Source: UBA4421 sp002704225 (lineage in GTDB: Bacteria; Pseudomonadota; Gammaproteobacteria; Pseudomonadales; Azotimanducaceae). From it: a DNA stretch of 64,000 nucleotides. Below are positions 52,714 to 61,670 of this stretch, piece by piece (within the stretch, counting starts at the first letter, position 1; each line of letters starts with the position of its first letter). The notes under the pieces were generated by a model. The model had not been told where the DNA came from. It worked only from the letters and a program-made list of their open reading frames with translations, and made no database searches. Made by a program: the position numbers and the translations under genes. The stretch covers positions 1 to 64,000 of the forward strand of contig CACDWG010000002.1 of NCBI GenBank assembly GCA_902556425.1, written 5' to 3'.

Positions 52714-53772
52714 ATGAACGCACAGAAAAAGAAAATCGGCATTCAATTGCCTCGTCAGGCCAATCCGGAAGAACTCGCTATTCGTTACTCGCTGGAACTG
52801 GAAGCGCTGGATCCTGTGGCAGAAATCATCGAAGTGGCGGCTAAAACGCCGGAGGAATTTGCTGCTGGCGTGAAGCATATGGACGCCATCATCACATCTT
52901 GGGGATTTCGAATTGATGCCAACCTCATCGAGCAGTTGGAAAACTGTGTTGTGATCGGTGTGGGCAGCGTTGGGGTCGATATGGTGGATATTGAGGCCGC
53001 AACCCGTGCCGGTATCGTGGTCACCAATGTCCCGGATGTGTTTATTGAGGAAGTGGCTGATCACGCCTTGATGCTGTTGCTGGGCTGCACCCGGCAGATG
53101 AAGGCAATGAATCGGATGGCCGCCGAGGGGCAGTGGTGGTCTGGCAGACCCCTGCTGAATCACACCCCCCGCTTAATGGGTCAAACATTGGGGCTGTTCG
53201 CCTACGGTAATGTGGCGCGCTGTACGGCGCGTCGTGCCAAGGCCTTTGGCATGCACGTGATCGCCTACGACCCTTACGTCAGTGAACTCACCATTTCTGA
53301 GGACGGAGTGGAGCCGGTGAGCCGGGACGAGTTGTTGGCTCGTTCAGACGTTATCTCGGTTCATGCGCCACACAATGAAGAAACCCATCATGCGTTCTCT
53401 GCTGACGCCTTTGGCAAAATGAAAACCAGCGCGATCATCATCAATACCGCGCGCGGCCCGATCATCGACGAACAAGCGCTTATCGACGCTCTGGAAACGG
53501 GAGCGATCGCTGGGGCCGGCCTAGACGTGTTGGAACAAGAACCCCCAAGTACCGAGAACCCGCTACTGCACATGGAGAATGTTCTGGTGAGCCCCCACGT
53601 CGCGTCCGCGACCACTCGCATGCGACCGGAAACCCGCCGTCGTGTTGGTCGAGAAGTCGCCTTGGTGTTGCGCAACAAATGGCCAATGAGCTGCGTCAAT
53701 CCAACAGTTCTACCCAAGGTGCCGTTGGAGCGATGGCAGCCCTATCCCATGAACCGAGGTCCCAATCGATAG
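52714..53772 (+). CDS. D-2-hydroxyacid dehydrogenase (phosphoglycerate dehydrogenase-like)
   Basis: The 352-residue product is an NAD-dependent D-2-hydroxyacid dehydrogenase. Rossmann residues are in LGLFAYGNVARCTARRAKAFGMHVIAYDP, where the classic GxGxxG is altered to FAYGNV. Catalytic residues are Arg in INTARGPIIDE, Glu in VLEQEPP and His in VSPHVAS. There is no ACT domain as in full SerA. The substrate (phosphoglycerate, glyoxylate or other) is uncertain. It is followed 48 bases later by an MFS gene on the same strand. Confidence 0.88.
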   Translation: MNAQKKKIGIQLPRQANPEELAIRYSLELEALDPVAEIIEVAAKTPEEFAAGVKHMDAIITSWGFRIDANLIEQLENCVVIGVGSVGVDMVDIEAATRAGIVVTNVPDVFIEEVADHALMLLLGCTRQMKAMNRMAAEGQWWSGRPLLNHTPRLMGQTLGLFAYGNVARCTARRAKAFGMHVIAYDPYVSELTISEDGVEPVSRDELLARSDVISVHAPHNEETHHAFSADAFGKMKTSAIIINTARGPIIDEQALIDALETGAIAGAGLDVLEQEPPSTENPLLHMENVLVSPHVASATTRMRPETRRRVGREVALVLRNKWPMSCVNPTVLPKVPLERWQPYPMNRGPNR

Positions 53773-53820
53773 TTTCACGCTCTTCATACGCTTCTGTACC
53801 GGCCACCAATTGGAGAGCCT

Positions 53821-55125
53821 GTGTCTTGGTCTGATCTGCGGTTAACGCCGTCAATACAACGCAGTTTTCGCGCCGAGCGGGCTGCGGAGCTCACCATGCC
53901 GGCTGCGCTTGTGCTGCTGGAAGGCGGCGTAGTTGGCGTTATCGCCGCTAAAATTTATCAAGTCGAGCCCCTGACCTTGGCGCTCATCAGTGCCGCGCCC
54001 ATGTTTGCAAACCTATCCAGTTTTTTCTGGAGCAGGCTGTCTGCCGGGCGTTCAAAAGTTGCCGTCGCCTGCGTGCTGCAAGCCCTGATTATCGCCTGCG
54101 TCGTGTCGGTGGCGCTGGTACCTAGCGGCGCTTTCGGGGCCGCTGTCTTGGTGTCTAGTATGATTGCCTCGCGGGTTCTGCTGGCGGGCGTCGTGACAGT
54201 ACGCAGTGTGATTTGGAGTCTAAATTTCGCTCGAAACCAGCGTGCTCGGGCAACCAGTCAACTGCAAATGATCAATGCCATCGTCACCGTGATCATTTCA
54301 TCTGCCATCGGACCGCTGCTCGACATGTACCCGGACAGTTTGGCTTGGATCTACTGGTCTGGTGCCCTAATTGGAGGCCTCGGGCTTACGTTGTTCGCCC
54401 AAGTACGCGTTGTTGGTGAAGCCCGCCAGCGCGTACGTGAACGTCAGCAGCGACGCAGTCCCGTACGTTCCATTGGATTTATCCAAATTCTTAAAACCGA
54501 CCGATGGTTTCGCTGGTATCAGATCAACATGTTCGGCGCGGGTTTCAGCAACATGCTGATAGAGGCGCCCTTGATCTTCATTATCACGCGTCAGATGCAA
54601 GCCTCTTACACGGTATCGATTATGCTGACCATGGTCATACCCTTCGCGGTAAGCCTCATTTCCATGCCGCTGTGGGCCAACTACCTTGACCGCGTACATG
54701 TGGCCCAATTTCGTTCCAGACAGAGCGTACTTTGGATATTGGCTCAACTGCTGACCATGCTCGGTGCCATGCTCGAGTCGCTGGTTTGGTTGGTGATTGC
54801 TCGAACCATCATGGGTATCGCGAGAGGTGGTGGTTCGTTAGCCTGGCAGCTTGGCCACAACGATTTCGCACGCCAAGATCAGTTGGGTGCCTACATGGGT
54901 TTGCACGTTACCTTGACTGGACTACGTGGTGCCATCGCGCCCTTTCTGGGCATTCTGCTCTACGCAGGTTGGCAGCAAGGAGGGTTCTTGCCGGGAGCCT
55001 GGGAAGGCATCGGTCCATGGGTCTTTGGTGCCGCCGGCATCGTTAGCGGACTGTCTGGCTGGGGCTTTTATGGTCTCTATCGAGCCATGAAACGCGAGGG
55101 TCGAATTACCCTACGCGTATCGTAA
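53821..55125 (+). CDS. Major facilitator superfamily transporter
   Basis: The 434-residue product, from a GTG with GGAGAG upstream, has about 11-12 membrane helices: for example MPAALVLLEGGVVGVIAAKIY, LTLALISAAPMFANLSSFFW, and a second half beginning near residue 240. The central cytoplasmic loop is basic (EARQRVRERQQRRSP). The fold fits MFS, but I see no substrate-specific motif, so the cargo is unknown. It follows the hydroxyacid dehydrogenase gene and may share its transcript. Confidence 0.85.
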   Translation: MSWSDLRLTPSIQRSFRAERAAELTMPAALVLLEGGVVGVIAAKIYQVEPLTLALISAAPMFANLSSFFWSRLSAGRSKVAVACVLQALIIACVVSVALVPSGAFGAAVLVSSMIASRVLLAGVVTVRSVIWSLNFARNQRARATSQLQMINAIVTVIISSAIGPLLDMYPDSLAWIYWSGALIGGLGLTLFAQVRVVGEARQRVRERQQRRSPVRSIGFIQILKTDRWFRWYQINMFGAGFSNMLIEAPLIFIITRQMQASYTVSIMLTMVIPFAVSLISMPLWANYLDRVHVAQFRSRQSVLWILAQLLTMLGAMLESLVWLVIARTIMGIARGGGSLAWQLGHNDFARQDQLGAYMGLHVTLTGLRGAIAPFLGILLYAGWQQGGFLPGAWEGIGPWVFGAAGIVSGLSGWGFYGLYRAMKREGRITLRVS

Positions 55126-55162
55126 GACCGCGAGAAATCTGAGCGTTGGGATGACGGACGCT

Positions 55163-55179
55163 GTTGAGCAAGCCTCAAC
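55163..55179. terminator. Weak hairpin between MFS and DUF6152 genes
   Basis: GTTGAG, loop CAAGC and CTCAAC form a six-pair stem in the 66-base gap between convergent genes. There is no T-tract, so termination by it is doubtful. Confidence 0.25.
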
Positions 55180-55191
55180 GGACTCGGCTTT

Positions 55192-55641
55192 CTATCGCTC
55201 GGTTGGATCTCGCCCGTCTCGTGGTGCACCGGTGCCCGAGGATCCCATAAAGACCTTTCTGCCGTCCTGCAGGGTGACGTCGCGCCCGTTCGCTCGCTTG
55301 GAGCGATCTTTCGATTGATAGCCGTCTACGACAATCACGGTACCTGGCACTAAGGAGCGCTTATTCAATCCACGCCGCAGCAGCGTATTCGGCGTACCAC
55401 CTTCGACCATCCAAACTTCTTTATCGCCCGCATCTGTCGTGTGTTCCAAGTGAATCCACGCATGAGGGTTTACCCATTCCACCTTGACCACCGGGCCGCG
55501 CAAGATCAGCGGTCGGTTCGGGTCAAATTCAGCACCGAAGGCGTGATGCGCAGAAACTTGGGTGCCTGCAGCGACAACCGCCGCACCGGCGACGGCTACT
55601 TTGAGCCAGTGTTGCTTCGTCCAATTCATCCATGTGTTCAC
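55192..55641 (-). CDS. DUF6152-family exported protein
   Basis: The 149-residue product, from a GTG with GGGAG seven bases upstream, has a signal peptide (ending near QVSAHH). The HHAFGAEFDPNRPLILRGPVVKVEWVNPHAWIHLE block is the hallmark of DUF6152, a family of small periplasmic beta-sheet proteins. Function is unknown. It is downstream of two related exported proteins on the same strand and probably co-expressed with them. Confidence 0.87.
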   Translation of the reverse strand: MNTWMNWTKQHWLKVAVAGAAVVAAGTQVSAHHAFGAEFDPNRPLILRGPVVKVEWVNPHAWIHLEHTTDAGDKEVWMVEGGTPNTLLRRGLNKRSLVPGTVIVVDGYQSKDRSKRANGRDVTLQDGRKVFMGSSGTGAPRDGRDPTER

Positions 55642-55712
55642 GGTCGTCTCCCTGTGATGTTGATCGCAAATTCGTGTTCCAGTTTACGTGACGTTTTGCC
55701 GCCCTGTGCTGG

Positions 55713-56774
55713 CTATTCCCCGCCCGCAGAGGAGTCGGCTTCCAGCTCTTGTTCGAGCAATCGCGCGCCCCGCATGATGTTGCCCAAGGCATAGTTGCCT
55801 TCGTGGCAGGCATATTCATAAACCTTATCGTCGGTTCGTGGCCAAGGGAAGTCGCCCTCCCAAGCGGTAGTCCACACCGTAGGGTCCTCCACGCGAAAAC
55901 TGTATAGAAGTGAACCGTCTTTTTCTTTTTTGAAGCGCTCGATGACCCGCAAGTTTTCGTCGGCTCCGCTTAGTGCGGGATTTGAAACGAAATTTATGGT
56001 GTCGACCACCAAGGTATCTCCCTCCCAGTGGCCGACAGAATCACCCATCCAGGAGCGCAGTTGACTCGGGCGGTGCTCAGCATTCAGACGAATGACTCGG
56101 ACGTCGTGAACCATTTCAGTCAAAATCATGACGTGGGAATCGGTTTGCACGATGCGCTTCAAGTTGTTGTACAGCACCGGCAGCATCGGGGGACCGCCCA
56201 CTGAGCCAAAGCCAAGCAAGCATCGCTCGGCCAATGGTCGAAGTTCCATATCATCATAGGGGCCTTGGCCGCCTTCCTTGACCCACCAAGCAGTTCCTTG
56301 ATTGGGCCGGTAGTTGCGATAGCGTGCGGCCCGGGCCTGCTTGCCCGCAGGTGTCAGTTCTGGAGTGCGCCCGTTTGCGGGCTTCGTGATGATCGAGGTG
56401 CGGAACTTCCCGTTCACCGCAAAGGCGGCATCGCCGTTGTCGATCCAAAAGGCATTGTATCCGCCGACATTACCTGCCGCGCCGGGTGAGCCGTCCCCAC
56501 CAACCGGTGGCGCCTCTCGATTTGGGTCACTCGCTTCGTTATCGGCTGCTTCCAAACGCTGATCAGCTAAGCGGATTTCTTCTGCTTCTTCTCGGCTGAG
56601 GAACTTGTTGTTGCCAAAGGCCACTGGGCGCTGCAACGGCGTTAGGGTCGCCAAATCGTAGGTGCCGGTCAGATCCGGTACGTTAGCGGCCTGCGCACTG
56701 CCGACAGTGCCCAGTATCAACATCAGCATCCCAATTGCTGGCCGGTTCACGGCCGTCTTCGTGACTAAAGCCAT
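55713..56774 (-). CDS. Exported protein of unknown function (GHWEGDTLVV family)
   Basis: I chose the ATG at 56774 because AAGG lies nine bases upstream; the ATG at 56783 has no room for a ribosome site. The 353-residue product has a signal peptide (cleaved near GSAQAANV). Its core carries SWMGDSVGHWEGDTLVVDTINF and YSFRVEDPTVWTTAWEGDFPW, shared with the next gene. A Gly/Pro-rich segment lies near residues 85-105. Such genes occur often beside DUF6152; no enzymatic role is established that I know of. Confidence 0.8.
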   Translation of the reverse strand: MALVTKTAVNRPAIGMLMLILGTVGSAQAANVPDLTGTYDLATLTPLQRPVAFGNNKFLSREEAEEIRLADQRLEAADNEASDPNREAPPVGGDGSPGAAGNVGGYNAFWIDNGDAAFAVNGKFRTSIITKPANGRTPELTPAGKQARAARYRNYRPNQGTAWWVKEGGQGPYDDMELRPLAERCLLGFGSVGGPPMLPVLYNNLKRIVQTDSHVMILTEMVHDVRVIRLNAEHRPSQLRSWMGDSVGHWEGDTLVVDTINFVSNPALSGADENLRVIERFKKEKDGSLLYSFRVEDPTVWTTAWEGDFPWPRTDDKVYEYACHEGNYALGNIMRGARLLEQELEADSSAGGE

Positions 56775-56789
56775 TATTGTCATCCTTCG

Positions 56790-57623
56790 TTAGCGAGGCA
56801 GCGGATTACGACGCCACTGGCCAAACATCAGCTCTTCTACAAACTCTACGCACTTGAATTCCATCAACTGTGCGTTCTCTTCCATCCGGCGATACAGGGG
56901 CAGCCGAATCGTCCAGGGTTCAGTAAAGGTAACCGGGTCTTCGATGGTGGCTTCGTACATTAAGTGGTTGGGGCCCATGGGTGTGAATCGCTCAGTAACC
57001 TTCATCTGATCGCTGTGGTGATTGCCCGCCCGGTCAAACCAAGTGCTGTCGTACTGACCCGTGACTTCTACAACCAGTGTGTCGCCTTCCCAATGGCCAG
57101 CAGACCATCCCATCCAGCTATCCACGGGAGCTTCGCCAGGGTCGTCCATATAAACCTCACGCACGGCACCAGCGTACTGGTAAGCCATGAAAATCGAGTC
57201 GGAACTTTGAAATATTTGAAACGGTTGAGGCATGTAGGTGGCGCGAGGAATACCCGGCAGATAACACTTAATTTCGGGATCCCGCTCTAGCCAATTTGCC
57301 TTGTTTTCAAGTTTTTTGGCTAATCCTTCTTCGGTATACGGAATTTTTCCACCAACCACGACGCCCATACCCGGAGGCACGGCACCAACAGCACCTAAGT
57401 AAAGGGTTTTGACTGCTGGCACTGGGCCATGAGGACCTTCTCGCAACTGCAGGGAGTGGCTCGCTGTATGCATTTCGATATCGTAGTGCGCGCTGCTCAA
57501 TGCCTGCCAAATCCCGTTCAGATCAGGGTGCACTCCATCGGCTCCTCTGGGTGCCTTGTAATCCTGAGCGATTGCGGATGATGCCACCCCCAAAAGCGCA
57601 CTTAAAACCAACAAAATTCGCAT
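56790..57623 (-). CDS. Exported protein of unknown function (GHWEGDTLVV family, paralogue)
   Basis: From the ATG at 57623 (GAGGGG about eight bases upstream) the product has 277 residues with a signal peptide (cleaved near AIAQDY). It shares the core SWMGWSAGHWEGDTLVVEVTGQY and the DPVTFTEPWT block with the downstream protein. It also has PDLNGIWQAL near the start, a motif common to this secreted family. It begins the three-gene operon; 15 bases separate it from the paralogue. Function unknown. Confidence 0.8.
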   Translation of the reverse strand: MRILLVLSALLGVASSAIAQDYKAPRGADGVHPDLNGIWQALSSAHYDIEMHTASHSLQLREGPHGPVPAVKTLYLGAVGAVPPGMGVVVGGKIPYTEEGLAKKLENKANWLERDPEIKCYLPGIPRATYMPQPFQIFQSSDSIFMAYQYAGAVREVYMDDPGEAPVDSWMGWSAGHWEGDTLVVEVTGQYDSTWFDRAGNHHSDQMKVTERFTPMGPNHLMYEATIEDPVTFTEPWTIRLPLYRRMEENAQLMEFKCVEFVEELMFGQWRRNPLPR

Positions 57624-57879
57624 GGCGATCCCCTCGTGAAACATTTTTAACCGGATGGATGCTCCCACCGCCGCTAAGTTGCGTCAAGACAGCGTGCGAG
57701 ATGATCGGATAGGTCCTTGGTAAAAGGCGTCTTTGTTCGCAAGCGCCAGCGACCTCTGAGCGCGCTTGATTCGGACGGGAACGAAGCCCAACATGTGGAT
57801 CGGGTTGGGCAGCAGCTCGACGACACAGCCCTACTGATGGAGTAACGGGTTACGAATCGGATACAAAATGGAGAACAAG

Positions 57880-58761
57880 ATGGGATTATTGGATGGAAAA
57901 GTAGCGATCGTTACAGGGGCTGGCGGAGGATTAGGGCGAGCCCATGCGATGCTGTTGGCTCAGCATGGGGCGAGCGTCGTGGTTAACGACTTGGGTGGTT
58001 CTCGCGACGGCACCGGCAGTGGTAACAGTATGGCAGATGCGGTCGTCGACGAGATTCGTTCCGCGGGCGGACAGGCGGCAGCTACCTATGGGTCTGTAAC
58101 CGACGATGCAGCAGCCGCAGGAATGATCAAATGTGCTGTCGATAATTTCGGCCGGCTGGATATTCTGATCAATAACGCTGGCATTCTGCGCGACCGTTCA
58201 TTCAAAAACATGACCGATGCCGAATGGGATGCGGTGATTGACGTGCATCTGCGCGGCAGCTATCTAGCAACCAAGCACGCGTGGCAGCAAATGCTGACGC
58301 AAGGCGAAGGCGGTCGAATCATCATGACCAGCTCCACATCGGGACTGATCGGCAACTTCGGTCAGGCCAATTACGGCGCAGCCAAAGCTGGCGTGGCTGG
58401 CTTTATGCGAGTGCTGGCGCTGGAAGGTATGAAATACGGAATCACGGTGAACGTGTTGGCACCGGCCGCGCTGTCACGCATGACCGAAGATTTGATGCCA
58501 GAAAGCGAGGAAACCGCCGTGCGCATGGCTCCAGAAAAAGTGTCGCCAACCGTAGCGTGGTTATGCACGGATGCGGCAGCGAAAGTCACTGGGCGACAAT
58601 TCTGCGTGAGCGGCAACCGCACGACCCTTCTCTCTTGGCAATACGATGTACTGGCTGAAAAGGATTCGATGTCTGAGCCTTGGACTGTTGAAGCCATTGG
58701 CGAGCAGATTGAGGCTAGCATGGACAATTGGCCGAAGCTGCTGAAGCCCATGGAGGTTTAG
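57880..58761 (+). CDS. SDR-family oxidoreductase (hydroxyacyl-CoA dehydrogenase-like)
   Basis: I chose the ATG at 57880 because GGAGA lies six bases before it; the ATG at 57868 would add four residues. The 293-residue product has the cofactor motif VTGAGGGLGRAHA, NAG in LINNAGILRDR, and the catalytic Ser-Tyr-Lys set (TSSTSGL and NYGAAKAG). The VVNDLGGSRDGTG stretch resembles the dehydrogenase part of peroxisomal multifunctional enzyme 2 (HSD17B4), suggesting NAD-dependent oxidation of 3-hydroxyacyl-CoA or steroid. It follows 256 bases from the divergent exported-protein operon. Confidence 0.92.
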   Translation: MGLLDGKVAIVTGAGGGLGRAHAMLLAQHGASVVVNDLGGSRDGTGSGNSMADAVVDEIRSAGGQAAATYGSVTDDAAAAGMIKCAVDNFGRLDILINNAGILRDRSFKNMTDAEWDAVIDVHLRGSYLATKHAWQQMLTQGEGGRIIMTSSTSGLIGNFGQANYGAAKAGVAGFMRVLALEGMKYGITVNVLAPAALSRMTEDLMPESEETAVRMAPEKVSPTVAWLCTDAAAKVTGRQFCVSGNRTTLLSWQYDVLAEKDSMSEPWTVEAIGEQIEASMDNWPKLLKPMEV

Positions 58762-58772
58762 CGGTTCGAGGA

Positions 58773-58802
58773 GGCCCGGCCGGTGTGACTCACCGTCGGG
58801 CC
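58773..58802 (+). terminator. GC-rich hairpin after the SDR gene
   Basis: GGCCCG-GC-CGGTG, loop TGACT and CACCG-T-CGGGCC make a stable stem-loop 11 bases after the SDR stop. No T-tract follows, so it may be a rho-dependent or mRNA-stabilising structure. Confidence 0.45.
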
Positions 58803-58846
58803 ATCCGCTTCACGGACAAGACGATATTTTGTGTTTTATTGTCATA

Positions 58847-58864
58847 TTGTCATGTAATTGTCAT
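58847..58864 (+). promoter_or_regulatory. Pho box upstream of the porin gene
   Basis: Two TTGTCAT repeats at 58847-58853 and 58858-58864 are 11 bases apart, the standard PhoB-binding spacing (seven-base repeat, four-base spacer). A third TTGTCAT lies at 58839-58845. The box is 45 bases before the porin start, in an AT-rich stretch, and supports phosphate control of that gene. Confidence 0.85.
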
Positions 58865-58909
58865 AAATGACTTTCATCCTCCGCACTGCATCACAACGCG
58901 GAGATTTCC

Positions 58910-60172
58910 ATGTCATTACTTCTACGCAGCGGTCGCTCTTTTGCCGCCACAGTCGCCATTTTCCTGAGCTTGTGCATACCCACCGGGTGGGCCGATGCCC
59001 AAGCGGATACCATCGCGGAGCTACGCGCTCAGTTAGTCGCTCTCACGGCGCGTCTTGAAACCCTTGAAGCCCAGCAGCAGCAAACCCACGTTGCCGTTCA
59101 GGCCAACAGTATTGAGGTTGCCGAAACAAAGACCCTGTCTCAATCAGCCATCGCCTCGAGCACGGTCTCGCCAGCCAAATCGGCAGAATCGAGGCTAAAA
59201 TACGGCGCCGATGTCCGGTACCGATTCGAGTCCTTTAATATCGAAGACACCCCAGACAGGCATCGCAACCGGATTCGTGCGCGTGTCGATGTCAAGGCAA
59301 TGGTGTCCGATGAAATGCTTCTCGGCTTCGCACTTGCCAGTGGCAGTGATGATCCGATCTCGAGCAACCAAACCTTGGGTGACAACGATTCCTCCAAGCA
59401 GGTGAATATCGACCAAGCCTATATCCGTTTTCAACCAACGGGCCGACACACGGATCTGTATGCCGGCAAGTTCAAAAACCCACTTTACCGTGCCGGCGGC
59501 AACGGTTTGCTCTGGGACGGCGACTTGCGGCCTGAAGGCCTCGCAGCCAAGTTTTCTCGGAACGATGTCTTCGTCAATGCGCTAGCAACATGGATCACCG
59601 AATCGAAGGCTGGAGACGACATTTTGTTGCTTGGCACCCAGCTGGGAATCAAAACATCCGTTTTTGATTCGGCCTCACTCGTTACCGGCTTGGGCTACTA
59701 CGAGTACACGGGAATTCAAGGGTCTGCAGAATACCTACCGGAGAAACCTCGTGGTAACCGCGTGACGGATCAAGGCAGATACCTTAGCGGTTTTGATTTG
59801 CTTGAGGGATTTGCTGAGCTCAAATTCCCAACCTCTTTTGGTAAAGCATCGGTTTACGCAGATTACGTTAAGAACCTTGGTGCGGATGATTACGATACGG
59901 GCTACACCCTGGGAGCGAAAATTGGCCTGTCGGACTGGAGCTTTGGCTGGGCTTACGAAAACATCGAAGCGGACGCGGTTTACGCGCAACTGACTGACTC
60001 GGATTTTGGCGGTGGCGGCACCGATTCTGAAGGCCACAGGTTTTCGGCAAGCTACGCCATCAGCAAGAAAATCAAGCTAGGTGGAACGGTGTTTCTGAAC
60101 GACAGAAACGTGGATTTTGGTAACGAGCAGGATTACCAGCGATTCATGCTTGACCTCTCCGTAAAATATTAG
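58910..60172 (+). CDS. Outer-membrane porin, phosphate-regulated
   Basis: The 420-residue product has a signal peptide (cleaved near WADAQA), a short coiled-coil segment (residues about 30-55, rich in L, Q and E) and a beta-barrel that ends in a Tyr, LDLSVKY. Barrel strands alternate polar and hydrophobic residues, and the DVRYRFE and FQPTGRHTDLYAGKFKNP blocks are typical of the OprP/putative-porin families. The Pho box upstream and phoR-pstS downstream suggest phosphate or phosphorylated-compound uptake. Confidence 0.86.
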   Translation: MSLLLRSGRSFAATVAIFLSLCIPTGWADAQADTIAELRAQLVALTARLETLEAQQQQTHVAVQANSIEVAETKTLSQSAIASSTVSPAKSAESRLKYGADVRYRFESFNIEDTPDRHRNRIRARVDVKAMVSDEMLLGFALASGSDDPISSNQTLGDNDSSKQVNIDQAYIRFQPTGRHTDLYAGKFKNPLYRAGGNGLLWDGDLRPEGLAAKFSRNDVFVNALATWITESKAGDDILLLGTQLGIKTSVFDSASLVTGLGYYEYTGIQGSAEYLPEKPRGNRVTDQGRYLSGFDLLEGFAELKFPTSFGKASVYADYVKNLGADDYDTGYTLGAKIGLSDWSFGWAYENIEADAVYAQLTDSDFGGGGTDSEGHRFSASYAISKKIKLGGTVFLNDRNVDFGNEQDYQRFMLDLSVKY

Positions 60173-60211
60173 TCGGGGCGTTTCAAAGCGTGATCAGAAC
60201 CCGAATACATG

Positions 60212-60229
60212 TTGTCATTGGTTTGTCAC
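60212..60229 (+). promoter_or_regulatory. Pho box upstream of phoR
   Basis: TTGTCAT (60212-60218) and TTGTCAC (60223-60229) are 11 bases apart with a TGGT spacer, matching a PhoB site. It is 65 bases before the phoR start, implying positive autoregulation of phoR and, by read-through, pstS. Confidence 0.82.
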
Positions 60230-60294
60230 AACAAAGGCACACAATCACGATGTCGGATCAGTGATCTTGTGATGCCCACGGAGTCGGTAGACAA

Positions 60295-61593
60295 ATGAGA
60301 CCAATGAGTGAACTGCAGCTGATCACGATGCTTACGGCCATTGCAATTGGCGGGGGGCTGCTGACAGGACAGATGGGGTGGTGCTTTTTCCTCGCCGCCG
60401 CCGCTTGGGGCATTCGTCAGTACGGTGAGTTTGAGCAACTTCGGCAGTGGGCCAAGCGGCCCCTCAAATTACCGCCAAACGTTTCGGATTCCTGGTACGA
60501 ACTGGCGATCACTCCCTATCGCCAGCTCGGTCGAGAACGCCAACGCACCCGGGCGACGTTGGCCCGGGTCAGAGAAATCATCGGTGTCACCGAAATGATC
60601 CCCGATGCGGTGATTCTGTTAGACGAGGCCGGCAGCATTGAGACGATGAATAGCGCGGCCAGAAGACTGTTCAATCTGAAAAAAGAGGACATAGGCTTGG
60701 GGCTCGGTAGTATGGTGCGAAGTCCAGATTTTGCCGCATTTCTGCGTAACGACGTCGCTGAAGCGCCGTTAGAGTTCACCTCCCCTTTGAACCCCGAACA
60801 GCAGCTTGAGGCTAGGAGCTTCGAATCCGAATCCTTGCGAAAACTGATTTTGGTCCGCGACATCACCTCGTCGAATCGGCTACTGACGATGCGCCAGCAA
60901 TTTGTGGCCAATGTGTCTCACGAATTACGAACACCGCTGACCGTGGTGAATGGCTACCTAGAGGCCATGGAAGACCCAAGCGCATCGGATGAACTGCGTC
61001 TGCAGCTCATTGGTAAGTTTGCAACGCCGATGAGTCGGATGCAGGCATTGGTAGAGGATCTGCTGCTGCTCACCCAACTGGAAGCGGCTACGGATATCAC
61101 GGAACCCCGGCTGATCTCTATGACTCAGGTGATTAAGGGTGCGGTGGATGAGCTGCAATCGCTTCAGCGCAGTCCGGGACAAATAATCGTCCGCTGCGAA
61201 TCGGAGCAGAAAGTGATCGGCAGCGAAAAAGAGTTGCATTCGGTGTGCACCAATTTGCTGAGCAACGCACTGCGCCACAGTGGCAGCAGCGACAAAATTG
61301 AAATCTCTTGGACCGATACAAAGGACAACGTTCGGCTGACAGTGGCCGATAACGGTACGGGGATTCCAACGGAGTATATCGATCGACTGACGGAACGCTT
61401 TTTCCGCGTCGACGTGTCAGGGGCGCAAGCGCGTGGCGGCACCGGGCTCGGTTTGGCCATCGTCAAGCATGTGCTCAAACGACATGACTCAGAGCTGCAC
61501 ATTGAGAGCACCCTCAATGAAGGGAGCAAGTTTTACTGTGAGTTCAGACCCGCGCAGGAAGATCGACATTTGGCGACGGAAGACGTCGTCTGA
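60295..61593 (+). CDS. phoR: Phosphate regulon sensor histidine kinase PhoR
   Basis: The 432-residue kinase has one or two N-terminal membrane helices (about 8-40), a basic linker with the PhoR-type region, a PAS domain (IPDAVILLDEAGSIETMNSAARRLFNL) and HisKA with VANVSHELRTPLTVVNGYLEAM (His209). The ATPase domain has NLLSNALRHS, DNGTGIP and GGTGLGLAIVKHVLKRH. Members sense Pi through the PstSCAB-PhoU complex and phosphorylate PhoB. phoB is not in this window, so the usual phoB-phoR pairing is broken. Confidence 0.92.
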   Translation: MRPMSELQLITMLTAIAIGGGLLTGQMGWCFFLAAAAWGIRQYGEFEQLRQWAKRPLKLPPNVSDSWYELAITPYRQLGRERQRTRATLARVREIIGVTEMIPDAVILLDEAGSIETMNSAARRLFNLKKEDIGLGLGSMVRSPDFAAFLRNDVAEAPLEFTSPLNPEQQLEARSFESESLRKLILVRDITSSNRLLTMRQQFVANVSHELRTPLTVVNGYLEAMEDPSASDELRLQLIGKFATPMSRMQALVEDLLLLTQLEAATDITEPRLISMTQVIKGAVDELQSLQRSPGQIIVRCESEQKVIGSEKELHSVCTNLLSNALRHSGSSDKIEISWTDTKDNVRLTVADNGTGIPTEYIDRLTERFFRVDVSGAQARGGTGLGLAIVKHVLKRHDSELHIESTLNEGSKFYCEFRPAQEDRHLATEDVV

Positions 61594-61670
61594 TGGGTAA
61601 GAGGCCGGCCCTAATTAAGGGTGGCATTAATTTGAAATTGATGGAAATGGTTCATAACTGGAGTTATTAA

